DNA of 64,000 bases. Origin: Marinomonas sargassi (lineage in GTDB: Bacteria > Pseudomonadota > Gammaproteobacteria > Pseudomonadales > Marinomonadaceae). The position numbers and the translations under genes are program-made. Each line of letters opens with the position of its first letter. The first letter of the stretch is position 1. The stretch covers positions 62,001-126,000 of the forward strand of contig NZ_JAOVZB010000002.1 of assembly GCF_025716875.1 (NCBI RefSeq), in the 5' to 3' direction. The notes under the pieces were generated by a model. The model saw only the letters and a list, made by a program, of their open reading frames with translations, did no database searches and was not told the DNA's origin. Of the stretch, positions 47,290 through 55,517 are shown one piece after another.

Positions 47290-47754
47290 TTATAACGACA
47301 GCGCTTGAGTAAGATCAAACTTGGTACACCTCATACTAATAAGGGTGGTGAATTTTCTCATGTTGGCTTGTTTATGAATCACTCGCTTACAGAAAGCATC
47401 GTATTCAAACATGTCAGAGACATTTACGATCAACACAAAGTCCACTTCGCCAGTCACCTTGTAGCATTGCTTTACCTCAGGTGCTTGGTTCGTATCTTCA
47501 ATAAAAGCATTCGATGCTGCGAAATCATCCGTTTTCATATAAATTTCCACCACCATGTTCAGCCGCTTACCAACGGCTTTAGGGGAAACCACCGCCACCA
47601 CTTGCTCTATTACGCCCTCTTCTTTCAATCTTTTAACTCGCTTCAAACAAGCAGGTGCGGACAAACCTACTTTGTCAGCCAATGCAAGGTTGGTTTGATC
47701 AGCATTTTGTTGCAGCTCTTTTAGGATAGAAATATCAATGGCATCCAGCTTCAC
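47290..47754 (-). CDS. Lrp/AsnC family regulator
   Basis: A 154-residue regulator with an N-terminal winged helix-turn-helix (LDAIDISILKELQQNADQTNLALADKVGLSAPACLKRVKRLKEEGVI) and a C-terminal RAM/ligand domain (CYKVTGEVDFVLIVNV). It is divergent from the nucleoside-recognition membrane protein gene, 129 bp apart over an AT-rich region with imperfect inverted repeats, and most likely controls that transporter. Confidence 0.92.
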   Translation of the reverse strand: MKLDAIDISILKELQQNADQTNLALADKVGLSAPACLKRVKRLKEEGVIEQVVAVVSPKAVGKRLNMVVEIYMKTDDFAASNAFIEDTNQAPEVKQCYKVTGEVDFVLIVNVSDMFEYDAFCKRVIHKQANMRKFTTLISMRCTKFDLTQALSL

Positions 47755-47883
47755 TAATTATATTTCTCATATTAATTAAAAAAGAAATTATAGTTTCAAA
47801 ATAAACTAACAAAAAGCATTAATTATTTTCCTTCTTGTTAATCTATTACCACTTCTTTTTATCGTTTCTTATAGGTTGTACAA

Positions 47884-48891
47884 ATGGATAAGACTTCAAA
47901 CAACACTCTCAGCTCCTCCTTCACAAATCTCACACGAGCCTTACAAGCCAATATTATTGGTCGTTGGTTTCTTGAAGTGGTGTATATTTTTTGGGGATTA
48001 ATCAAAATCATGGTTCCCGTTTTAATCATTGTAAGAGTCATTGAATTGCTGGGTTGGGTAACCGTATTAGGCAAAGCAATCAGCCCTCTTATGATTTGGT
48101 TCGGACTCCCAGGGGATATGGGACTGGTTTGGATGACAGCCATGACCAGTAACTTGTATTCAGCAATGGCTGTCTTTTATCAGCTTGGAGGTGCAGAGCA
48201 ATTAACCGTCGCACAAGTCAGTGTGTTATCTACCATGATGCTCATTGCCCACGGTTTACCCGTAGAAGGCTCCATCGCAGCAGCAACCGGAACCAAACTC
48301 TGGTTTGCCCTATGCTTTCGTATTGGTGGCGCTATGCTGATGGGCGTGATTCTTCACCACACCTACACGGCACTAAACCTATTACAAACGCCAGTCACCA
48401 TTACATGGCAACCAGAAGTTCAGGGAAATAGCTGGAGTGAATGGTTTATCTTACAAGCTCAGACTCTTGTCATCGCCTTTGTCATTATTTCTGTTCTAAC
48501 GCTTGTTATTCGCCTATTAAGATTCCTCGGTGTAGAGAAACTGATTCATGCCCTGCTTTCCCCTCTTTTACGCCTCATCGGTGTTGGCCCAAAGGCCACC
48601 AACATTATTATTATCGGCGTGATGCTTGGACTAAGTTACGGCGGAAGCCTATTAATCAAAGAATCAAAATCGGGGAATATTGAGAAGAAAGACATCTTCC
48701 TAACTATGGCTTTTCTGGCCCTCGCCCACAGCCTAATCGAAGACACACTGCTGATACTCTTACTCGGCCCTGATCTATTCACCATTTTATGGGCCAGATT
48801 AGCCTTTGCCTTTGTCATCGTTGCACTGCTATCACAAGCTTTAAAAAGACTTTCTGCCAAACGCTATGCTTGGTTGTATAAACCTTCATAG
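47884..48891 (+). CDS. Nucleoside-recognition (Gate) domain membrane protein
   Basis: A 335-residue membrane protein with about eight spans. Two Gate-type segments (VYIFWGLIKIMVPVLIIVRVIELLG and FILQAQTLVIAFVIISVLTLVIRLL) mark the PF07670 family related to SpmA/SpmB and nucleoside transporters. Substrate and direction are unknown. The divergent Lrp gene suggests control by an amino acid, which hints at an amino-acid exporter. Confidence 0.8.
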   Translation: MDKTSNNTLSSSFTNLTRALQANIIGRWFLEVVYIFWGLIKIMVPVLIIVRVIELLGWVTVLGKAISPLMIWFGLPGDMGLVWMTAMTSNLYSAMAVFYQLGGAEQLTVAQVSVLSTMMLIAHGLPVEGSIAAATGTKLWFALCFRIGGAMLMGVILHHTYTALNLLQTPVTITWQPEVQGNSWSEWFILQAQTLVIAFVIISVLTLVIRLLRFLGVEKLIHALLSPLLRLIGVGPKATNIIIIGVMLGLSYGGSLLIKESKSGNIEKKDIFLTMAFLALAHSLIEDTLLILLLGPDLFTILWARLAFAFVIVALLSQALKRLSAKRYAWLYKPS

Positions 48892-48910
48892 AAATAGCGC
48901 AACGCTAGTT

Positions 48911-48951
48911 TGAATAATGCTTACTACTGAAATTATCGTAAGCATTATTCA
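48911..48951 (+). terminator. Hairpin downstream of the Gate-domain gene
   Basis: TGAATAATGCTTAC (48911-48924) is exactly complementary to 48938-48951 across a 13-nt loop. It lies 20 bp after the stop codon, with only a weak T-tract, so it may be a terminator or an mRNA 3' stabiliser. Confidence 0.55.
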
Positions 48952-49058
48952 TTTACCATTACAGAAACTCATACCCCCACACACTTTATAACTCCATCAC
49001 CTAGTTTCACCTTTACTCTTCCTACATAAATTTATTCTTATCTATAGAAATAAATCCC

Positions 49059-49087
49059 TTGACGAAATAATGCACAAATATTAAATT
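49059..49087 (+). promoter_or_regulatory. Sigma70-type promoter for trpBA
   Basis: TTGACG (49059-49064) and TAAATT (49082-49087) are separated by 17 bp. The start site would fall about 30 bp before the trpB ATG. The -10 box lies inside the palindrome described next. Confidence 0.6.
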
Positions 49088-49113
49088 AACTAAACGGTAT
49101 AGTTAATTTAATA
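49079..49113. promoter_or_regulatory. Palindromic operator over the trpBA -10 box
   Basis: TATTAAATTAACTA (49079-49092) is perfectly repeated in inverted form at 49100-49113 around AACGGTA. It covers the -10 box and start region, the classical repressor position. The arms contain TTAACTA/TAGTTAA, partly like half of the E. coli TrpR operator, but the spacing differs, so the repressor is unknown. Confidence 0.65.
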
Positions 49114-49126
49114 AATGGAGAACACC

Positions 49127-50401
49127 ATGAAAAGCGAGAACGGTTTCTACGGTCAGTACGGTGGTAGTTACATTCCTGAGATTCTTTATTCCAGTCAGCA
49201 GCAGATTTTGCAGGCGTTTGAGGAAGCTAAAAATGATCCTGAGTTTCTCGCTGAGTTGAATAAACAATGGCAGCAGTTTTCTGGCCGCCCTACGCCACTG
49301 ACCTTTTGTGAGAACCTAACCAATCACTTTGGTGGTGCGCAGATTTATCTAAAACGTGAAGATTTAAATCACAGTGGCGCCCACAAGATGAATAATGTGA
49401 TTGGCCAAGGTTTGTTGGTAAAACGCATGGGGAAAAAGCGTGTCATCGCAGAAACGGGTGCCGGTCAACACGGTATCGCCACAGCGCTGGTAGCAGCCCG
49501 TTTAGGCCTTGAATGCACAATTTACATGGGGGCAAAAGACATAGAACGCCAATACCCAAATGTTTTCTGGATGAAGCAATTAGGTGCAACCGTTGTGCCT
49601 GTTACCACCGGTGCTCAGACGTTGCGGGATGCTTTGGATGAAGCCTTGCGCGATTGGTCTTCTAGCCATGAGGAAAGCCATTACCTAATCGGTACTTCTT
49701 GTGGTTGTGCGCCCTTCCCTGAAATGGTCGCTTTCTTCCAATCTGTGATTGGTAACGAAGTCCGTGAGCAAAGTGTAGCCCAATTCGGCCAATTCCCAGA
49801 TCGCCTTTATGCTTGTGTGGGCGGTGGTTCAAACGCTTGTGGTTTGTTCCTACCTTTCCTTGAAGACGAAAATGTAGAAATGGTTGGCGTCGAAGCTGGT
49901 GGTAAAGGTTTGGAACTGGGTGAGCACTCTATTCGCTTGTCTCACAACCTCGGCCAACCCGGTATTGCACAAGGTTTTGCCACCATGTTTTTACAGGACG
50001 ACGCAGGTCAATTGCAGGAAACCCATTCTATCGCTGCAGGGTTAGATTACGTGGGTGTGTCGCCCATCATCGCGCACCTTGCAGAAACAGGTCGAGTACA
50101 AATGACTTATGCCATGGACGATGAGGTGATTGAGGCCTGTACTTTATTACTGAAAAAAGAGGGCATTATCCCTGCTTTGGAATCTTCCCATGCTTTGGCG
50201 GGCGCCTTTAAAGATGCGCCAAATTTACCAAAGGAATCACGTATTGTGATTAACCTGTCTGGCCGTGGCGATAAAGACATTTTCAACGTGGCAAAAGCGG
50301 TAGAAGACGAGACCTTCCCGCAGTTTTTAAATGATTACCTAGCCTCGTACCCGACCTTCCCTGCGGATAATAGCCATGCTAATAAGGAGCAAAACGCATG
50401 A
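49127..50401 (+). CDS. trpB: Tryptophan synthase beta chain (divergent type)
   Basis: PLP enzyme joining indole and serine; 424 residues. The catalytic Lys is in SGAHKMNN, the ligand loop in ETGAGQHGIATA, and GGGSNACG binds PLP phosphate. Several blocks differ from common proteobacterial TrpB: GQYGGSYIPEIL at the N-terminus, GTSCGCAPFPEM where GSxxGPHPxP is usual, and GLDYVGVSPIIAHL for GLDYPGVGPEHAYL. The ATG at 49127 is chosen over one four codons upstream because GGAG lies 6 bp ahead. It overlaps trpA by 4 bp (ATGA). Confidence 0.93.
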   Translation: MKSENGFYGQYGGSYIPEILYSSQQQILQAFEEAKNDPEFLAELNKQWQQFSGRPTPLTFCENLTNHFGGAQIYLKREDLNHSGAHKMNNVIGQGLLVKRMGKKRVIAETGAGQHGIATALVAARLGLECTIYMGAKDIERQYPNVFWMKQLGATVVPVTTGAQTLRDALDEALRDWSSSHEESHYLIGTSCGCAPFPEMVAFFQSVIGNEVREQSVAQFGQFPDRLYACVGGGSNACGLFLPFLEDENVEMVGVEAGGKGLELGEHSIRLSHNLGQPGIAQGFATMFLQDDAGQLQETHSIAAGLDYVGVSPIIAHLAETGRVQMTYAMDDEVIEACTLLLKKEGIIPALESSHALAGAFKDAPNLPKESRIVINLSGRGDKDIFNVAKAVEDETFPQFLNDYLASYPTFPADNSHANKEQNA

Positions 50402-51216
50402 GTCAGTTAGCCACCTTTATTGATAAAAAACGCCAAAAAAAGCCCATTCTGGCCATGACCCATGTGGTGTACGGCTACCCAAGTGTGCAGGAAAGTTTAG
50501 ATTGGATGGCACGCCTGATGGAAGAAGGTGTGGACTTCATCGAAGTGCAATTCCCTTTTTCTGATCCCGTTGCCGATGGCCCAAGTATTGTCGCGGCCTG
50601 TCACAGAGCCTTAGAGCAAAAGCTGGATGTGGACACCTGTTTGTCACAGCTTGGCAAACTAGCGAAAGACTTTCCCGAAAGCCGTATTGTCTTGATGAGT
50701 TACCTCAACCCTATGTATCGCTTTGGATTAGAAAAGCTTGCCAAACGTGCCGCGGAAGAAAATATTCTGGGTCTGATATTGCCAGACTTACCGATTGAGC
50801 AGTCCGCTACCTATCGCACCGCCTGTGAAGCAAACAATATCGACCCAGTTTGGTTGGTCACCCCCGCCACGCCAAAAGATCGCCTTACCATGTTGGCAGG
50901 TCAAGCCAGCGGATTCTTATATTGCGTGGCACGCTCTGGTGTTACAGGGCACTCTTCTCACGAAGGAAAGTCTCATGAAAGAAAGTCCCATGAAGAGAAA
51001 GATCAAACCAATCAATTAGATGATTATTTAGCTGAGATAAACAGCCATGCTAATGCACCAATTGGTGTAGGGTTCGGCTTGCGGGAAAGATCACAAATCG
51101 AGCAGTTAACTGGCAAGGCAGACATTGCTATCTTAGGGTCAGCATTATTGGATGCCTACAACGAAGGCGGTCAAGAGGCTGGTATTGAGCTAATTAAAAT
51201 GCTTTTTACAAAATAG
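50398..51216 (+). CDS. trpA: Tryptophan synthase alpha chain with repeat-expanded loop
   Basis: TIM-barrel subunit that cleaves indole-3-glycerol phosphate. The catalytic Glu is in DFIEVQFPFSDP, the catalytic Asp in the same block, and the mobile-loop Thr in RSGVTG. Directly after RSGVTGHS the protein holds three tandem 5-residue units (SHEGK, SHERK, SHEEK; residues 187-201) not found in the usual loop 6. The phosphate-binding GVGFGLRE and ILGSALLD follow. It is 272 residues and coupled to trpB. No trpC, trpF or trpE lies nearby. Confidence 0.92.
   Translation: MSQLATFIDKKRQKKPILAMTHVVYGYPSVQESLDWMARLMEEGVDFIEVQFPFSDPVADGPSIVAACHRALEQKLDVDTCLSQLGKLAKDFPESRIVLMSYLNPMYRFGLEKLAKRAAEENILGLILPDLPIEQSATYRTACEANNIDPVWLVTPATPKDRLTMLAGQASGFLYCVARSGVTGHSSHEGKSHERKSHEEKDQTNQLDDYLAEINSHANAPIGVGFGLRERSQIEQLTGKADIAILGSALLDAYNEGGQEAGIELIKMLFTK
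50956..51000 (+). repeat. 15-bp x 3 tandem repeat inside trpA
   Basis: Three consecutive 15-bp units, TCTCACGAAGGAAAG, TCTCATGAAAGAAAG and TCCCATGAAGAGAAA, encode SHEGK-SHERK-SHEEK in frame. The copies differ at several third positions, so the expansion is not brand new. Confidence 0.9.
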
Positions 51217-51222
51217 AATGAC

Positions 51223-51266
51223 AAACCGTAAACTATGTTCATTGCTACCCCATAGCTTACGGTTTT
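51223..51266 (+). terminator. Terminator downstream of trpBA
   Basis: AAACCGTAAACTATG (51223-51237) pairs with CATAGCTTACGGTTT (51251-51265) with one mismatch and a 13-nt loop, ending in T4. It lies 7 bp after the trpA stop. Confidence 0.75.
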
Positions 51267-51307
51267 ACATTACCCTTTTAACAGTTGAGTTTTTAAGAAT
51301 TGGCTTT

Positions 51308-52228
51308 TTAACAACTTCCCTTTTTAAACACCGCTTCCATAAAATCAATAAACACCCGCAGCTTATTTGGCATGAAGCGCATGGCAGGAAACTGCATATA
51401 AACTCCACCTTGAAAATCGCTGCTTAGCTGCCAATCACTTAAGACTTCGATAACGTCGCCTTTTTCTAACGCTTCACGTACAACAAAGTCTGGAAACAGA
51501 GCAATACCAAAGCCCTGTTTGACACCATTTAAGCGCATATCAGCATCGTTAATGATGTAACGTCCGTCTACCGTGATCTGAGTTGTTCTGTCTCCCTGAA
51601 TAAAAGACCAAACATTATCGCCATCGAAAAAGCCAAGAGGTAAACAGTCGTGTGAAACCAAGTCATTAGGTGATTTTGGAATACCACGTTCTGACAAATA
51701 TTCTTCACTGGCACAGAGAATCGAACGCACCTCCCCTAGTTTTTTACAGACCAAATGCTCATGGGGTTGCTCGGCAATATGAAATACTAAGTCTACATTT
51801 TGATAGGCAGGATCAAGGCGTAAATCCGTTACCTGAACATGCAAAGATATCGCTGGGTAAAGTGCCATAAACTCTAATAGGAAAGGCTCTAGAACCTGCC
51901 TAGCGAACGCATCTGGTACCGCAATTCGTAAACGGCCTTTAGCTTCTGTCATATTACTTTCGGAAGCTGTCACCGCTTCTTTCGCGCTGTCTAACATATT
52001 TCGACATTGCTCATAAACGGCCATACCTACAGCCGTTATGGTTTGCCGGCGGGTGGTTCTTTCCACCAGCACAACCGACAATACGCTCTCCATTCTGGAT
52101 ACTTGTCGGCTCACAGCGGAAGGTGTCACAGCAAGTTGTTGGGCTGCTTTAGTAAAGCTCCCCGTTTCTACCACAGCGACATAGGCCGCCATGTCAGGCA
52201 GTAAAGTGATTAGTTTATTTGTGTCCAT
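51308..52228 (-). CDS. LysR family regulator
   Basis: A 306-residue LysR protein with an N-terminal helix-turn-helix (MAAYVAVVETGSFTKAAQQLAVTPSAVSRQVSRME) and an effector domain of the CrgA/AaeR-like type. The ATG at 52228 is preferred to an in-frame TTG ten codons upstream. It is divergent from the EamA transporter gene, which it probably controls; it is not a TrpI-type regulator by position or N-terminus. Confidence 0.92.
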   Translation of the reverse strand: MDTNKLITLLPDMAAYVAVVETGSFTKAAQQLAVTPSAVSRQVSRMESVLSVVLVERTTRRQTITAVGMAVYEQCRNMLDSAKEAVTASESNMTEAKGRLRIAVPDAFARQVLEPFLLEFMALYPAISLHVQVTDLRLDPAYQNVDLVFHIAEQPHEHLVCKKLGEVRSILCASEEYLSERGIPKSPNDLVSHDCLPLGFFDGDNVWSFIQGDRTTQITVDGRYIINDADMRLNGVKQGFGIALFPDFVVREALEKGDVIEVLSDWQLSSDFQGGVYMQFPAMRFMPNKLRVFIDFMEAVFKKGSC

Positions 52229-52372
52229 GATACATAAGTCTTTTTCTTTATGAGGCAATTATCACAATATAAAACACAAGTTAGCATACTTACTCGTTCA
52301 ATCCACCTGTTTACTTTTTTATTCAAATACAGGCTTTCAGCTTTTATAGAAGACACAATTAAGCGAGGCACA

Positions 52373-53275
52373 ATGACAACTAAAACTATCTCCAACACAC
52401 CTATACTTCATCGCCTACCAATGGCTGAGTTGGCTCTCTTACTGACCGCTATTTTCTGGGGTACCAGCTATGGCATAACTAAGGAGGCGTTGGCCTTTAC
52501 AAGCGTACTGGCTTTCTTGGTCATTCGTTTTGGACTAACGTCTTTGTTGCTAGTACCAAACTTCTGGAAAGATACCTTTAACGGACACACTAAGGATTGG
52601 AAGTACGCTGTGCCTACAGGCTGTATTTTACTCTGTATCTTCCTAGCGGAAACCTATGGAATTTTTCACACCACGGCATCAAGAGCCGCTTTTCTAATTA
52701 GCTTATGCGTCTTGATGACGCCTTTTGTAGAAGCAATATGCAATAAAGAATGGCCACATCGACACATTTTTTTCTGCGCTGTGTTATCCGTGATTGGCGT
52801 GTTGTTGTTAACACAAAAAGAATTAGGTTGGACTGCTCTGAATATTGGCGATTATTGTATTTTACTCGCCGCTTTTTTACGGGCCTGTATGGTCGTCTCT
52901 ACGAAGATCCTACTCAAAGGCAAGCACTTATCTTCTCTGAATGTTACCAGTGTGCAAGCCAATGTAGTGGTGCTAGGCGCTTTGGCAGTATTCCTTTTTA
53001 GCGATGTAAAAGTAACTGAGCTGCTCCCCATGAGCTTAAACTTTTGGAGCCTAACATTTTATCTAGTTATCTTCTGTACCATATTCTCTCTGTTCGCACA
53101 GAACTATGGCGTGAAGCACACAACACCGTCTAAAGTCGCCTTATTAACCGGATCTGAGCCAGCCTTTGGTGCGCTGTTCGCTATCGTTTGGTTGGGGGAA
53201 AGCCTGTCACTCATTCAAATGATAGGTGGCGGATCTATTCTAACCGCCACCCTAATAGCTTCACTAAAGAGGTAA
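52373..53275 (+). CDS. EamA (DMT) family transporter
   Basis: A 300-residue exporter with ten membrane spans in two EamA repeats (AELALLLTAIFWGTSYGITKEALAF and TPSKVALLTGSEPAFGALFAIVWLGESLS). Substrate unknown; many members export amino acids or metabolites. The longer open frame upstream is not membrane-like; the ATG at 52373 has GAGG just ahead. The divergent LysR gene is the likely regulator. The msrB gene converges 21 bp downstream. Confidence 0.9.
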   Translation: MTTKTISNTPILHRLPMAELALLLTAIFWGTSYGITKEALAFTSVLAFLVIRFGLTSLLLVPNFWKDTFNGHTKDWKYAVPTGCILLCIFLAETYGIFHTTASRAAFLISLCVLMTPFVEAICNKEWPHRHIFFCAVLSVIGVLLLTQKELGWTALNIGDYCILLAAFLRACMVVSTKILLKGKHLSSLNVTSVQANVVVLGALAVFLFSDVKVTELLPMSLNFWSLTFYLVIFCTIFSLFAQNYGVKHTTPSKVALLTGSEPAFGALFAIVWLGESLSLIQMIGGGSILTATLIASLKR

Positions 53276-53296
53276 AAGGTTGGGAAAGTGCCTCAG

Positions 53297-53782
53297 CTAA
53301 GCAACTCGAAAGGTTAAGCAGATACCATTTATACAATGGCGCTTGCCTGTTGGTGCAGGGCCGTCATTAAAAATATGTCCTAGGTGGCTGCCACAACGTC
53401 GACAATGCACCTCAGTTCGGATCATGAAGTAACTTTTGTCTACCTTAGTGGCAACCGCATTAGGCAAACTTTGATAAAAACTCGGCCAGCCTGTTCGGCT
53501 GTCGTATTTAGTACTGGAGTGATAAAGGGGTAACTCACACCCTTTACACGAAAAGTAGCCTGAACGTTTTTCATTGAGAAGTGAACTGCTTCCCGCTGGT
53601 TCGGTTTTCTCGTGCCTCATGACTTGGTATTCAAAGTCAGTCAATTTTTTGCGCCACTCGGCGTCGGTAAACACCACTTCGAAATTGGCGTTAGCTACCT
53701 CTTCTTTCGTCAATGAACGAGTTAAGTAAGCAGCGCCACCAATGACACACACACCAGCAAGTAAAAAGTGTCTACGGTTCAT
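53297..53782 (-). CDS. msrB: Peptide methionine-R-sulfoxide reductase with Tat-like signal
   Basis: Reduces methionine-R-sulfoxide in proteins. The 161-residue protein has zinc pairs CKGC and CRRC, the SRTGWPSFY block and the catalytic Cys in RHCINGICL. An N-terminal NRRHFLLAG followed by a hydrophobic run looks like a twin-arginine signal, so it probably acts in the periplasm, unlike most MsrB. The ATG at 53782 is preferred because AAGGA lies 7 bp ahead. Confidence 0.92.
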   Translation of the reverse strand: MNRRHFLLAGVCVIGGAAYLTRSLTKEEVANANFEVVFTDAEWRKKLTDFEYQVMRHEKTEPAGSSSLLNEKRSGYFSCKGCELPLYHSSTKYDSRTGWPSFYQSLPNAVATKVDKSYFMIRTEVHCRRCGSHLGHIFNDGPAPTGKRHCINGICLTFRVA

Positions 53783-53823
53783 TTTGTTTTCCTTCAATTA
53801 ACACATGCTTATTTGAAGGAAAA

Positions 53824-53857
53824 AAAAAGAGTAAGTTCCGAAAAACTTACTCTTTTT
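53824..53857. terminator. Intrinsic terminator downstream of the csp gene
   Basis: AAAAAGAGTAAGTT pairs with AACTTACTCTTTTT across a 6-nt loop, with a T8 run on the minus strand. It ends the cold-shock gene transcript. Confidence 0.93.
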
Positions 53858-53880
53858 ATATTTAAATTCTTGCTAGAGAA

Positions 53881-54090
53881 TTAAATTGCTGTGATGTTCT
53901 CAGCTTGTGGGCCTTTTTGGCCTTGAGTAACAACGAACTCAACTTGCTGGCCTTCAGCCAAAGTTTTGAAACCGTCGCTTACGATAGCGCTGAAATGAGC
54001 GAAAACATCTGGACCAGACTCTTGCTCGATGAAACCAAAACCTTTAGTTTCGTTGAACCACTTAACAGTTCCTTTAACTTTGTTAGACAT
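53881..54090 (-). CDS. Cold-shock domain protein (CspA family)
   Basis: A 69-residue RNA chaperone. [17 protein letters not shown] (RNP1) and DVFAHFSAI (RNP2) are intact, and the C-terminus [11 protein letters not shown] is standard. The roughly 180 bp upstream to the next gene leave room for a long structured leader, as in cold-induced csp genes, though no cold box was identified. Confidence 0.95.
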   Translation of the reverse strand: MSNKVKGTVKWFNETKGFGFIEQESGPDVFAHFSAIVSDGFKTLAEGQQVEFVVTQGQKGPQAENITAI

Positions 54091-54342
54091 AAATATTCAC
54101 CTGAATTTTAATTTAAGATTAGCCAATAAATAGGCTGGAATTGCAAAAAAATCAGACTGGCACTTAAAAACTTCAAAACGAATATTTATAAAAAAACGCA
54201 TTACGGAGTTAATAATTAGAGACTTCTTTCTAGCTTGCAAGTGCATAATATAGAGATCGACATGAGATAGATAGTGTTATTTTCCCTATTTTCAAATCAG
54301 TGCCTTTTAAGGCAAAATTCTAAGAAAAAGGTGGTAGAAGCG

Positions 54343-54879
54343 ATGACTTTTTCACATAAAATCACACTAGCTGTCATAATTTCCTGTTATGCAAATATTG
54401 GCTATGGAGAAGACCTAGTAAAGTTTGGCCTGAGTTGTTTAGCAAAAGAGAAACATTTGAATATGACCAAACAACAACTCACTAAGCTGAATGCAGATGA
54501 AAAAATTATAAAAGAAAAGTCGGGGCGGGTTACTGAGACAGTACAACAATACCAAAAAGAATTAACACAGCTGGAAGCAAGAAAAAAAGAGTGTACCTAG
54601 ACCCAACCCAATAGCGTTTTTTGCCATGACACTCGCAAAAAATACAATGAAATAACCCGTTTAATACAAGAGCAAAAAGATAAACTCAACTATTTTGAGA
54701 GTTCAAACGAAGCAGAAGACGACATCACCTCAAAAAGCTTTGAGCAACAGCAGGCCGACTTTTTTGCCTTGTGCCGTGACTCAGATACCCACTATCAGAT
54801 GATTAATAACTCAAAAGCCTACCAAGCCGTGTGTTTAACAGGAAACAATAAAAGTACCGTGACCTGCTCCCTCTTTTAG
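54343..54879 (+). pseudogene. Secreted coiled-coil protein gene interrupted by an in-frame amber codon
   Basis: From ATG 54343 a signal peptide (HKITLAVIISCYANIGYG) leads into a Lys/Glu/Gln-rich coiled coil. A TAG at 54598-54600 ends it at 85 residues, yet the same frame stays open for 92 more codons to TAG 54877-54879 and continues the same composition (NSVFCHDTRKKYNEITRLIQ, KDKLNYFESS) with four or five Cys. The gene looks whole apart from one nonsense codon. Family unknown. AGGTGG lies ahead of the ATG. It could be a recent pseudogene, a suppressed amber or a sequencing error. Confidence 0.75.
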
Positions 54880-54899
54880 GAAATCTACTTGGTTAATTT

Positions 54900-55403
54900 T
54901 TATAAAGCAGCATGTTTCGCTTCAACCAGTTTATCCATGTGAAAGCCTAGTGCTTTAATACGAGCTAGTAACCTGTTCTTTACGGCTTTTGGCATAGTAG
55001 GTGTCTTGGATAATAACCAAAAGTGCTCGCCATTCAACCCCATAACCAGCGCGTATTGGTCACTTTTTTTATCTAGTTCAAACACCACATAAGAGCCATA
55101 AAAGGGGCGAAAGAAAGATACTTTCAAGTAATCATGTCCATCTGAACTGGCTAATTCTGCTCGCCCTTTCACCTCTCGCCACTCTTTATCAAAGGAAGAG
55201 TAACCACGGTTTTTGACATTGATCGTGCCTTGATCAAACACATAGCTGGCGGTGACATTGGTAAGCCCTTCTTCGAAGGCGTGATCCTGACGAATGATTT
55301 CGTACCAGTCTCCAAGATAAGGAATTAAATGAGCCGGAGGCGGCTGAGGTTGACTCGCACAGGCAGTAAGTAAAATCAAAATCATCGAAACAAGGTATTT
55401 CAT
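54900..55403 (-). CDS. Lipocalin family outer-membrane lipoprotein (Blc-like)
   Basis: A 167-residue lipoprotein (lipobox LLTACA, Cys15) with a lipocalin fold: the N-terminal GDWYEIIRQDHAFEEGLTNVTASY (GxW motif) and the later YALVMGLNGEHFWLLSKTP. It resembles Blc, which may bind lysophospholipids at the outer membrane. Its 3' end faces the amber-interrupted gene. Confidence 0.85.
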   Translation of the reverse strand: MKYLVSMILILLTACASQPQPPPAHLIPYLGDWYEIIRQDHAFEEGLTNVTASYVFDQGTINVKNRGYSSFDKEWREVKGRAELASSDGHDYLKVSFFRPFYGSYVVFELDKKSDQYALVMGLNGEHFWLLSKTPTMPKAVKNRLLARIKALGFHMDKLVEAKHAAL

Positions 55404-55517
55404 GTTTATTCCTTACTCACTTCTTGCAGCAAGTTGAATTCTTGCTATTCCTCTGGGGTATTAACAAGGCTTCTTCCTATACTAAGCCACACCAAAAAAA
55501 TGTCTATTTTTAGAGAC

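Noticed and set aside
47305..47724. 139-residue plus-strand frame
   Set aside because: Antisense to the Lrp gene, which carries a full helix-turn-helix and ligand domain.
49060..49070. Shared 11-mer TGACGAAATAA between the trpB promoter and the SDR palindrome (42623-42633)
   Set aside because: At the trp site it overlaps the -35 box and is not palindromic; the match is short and can be chance in AT-rich DNA.
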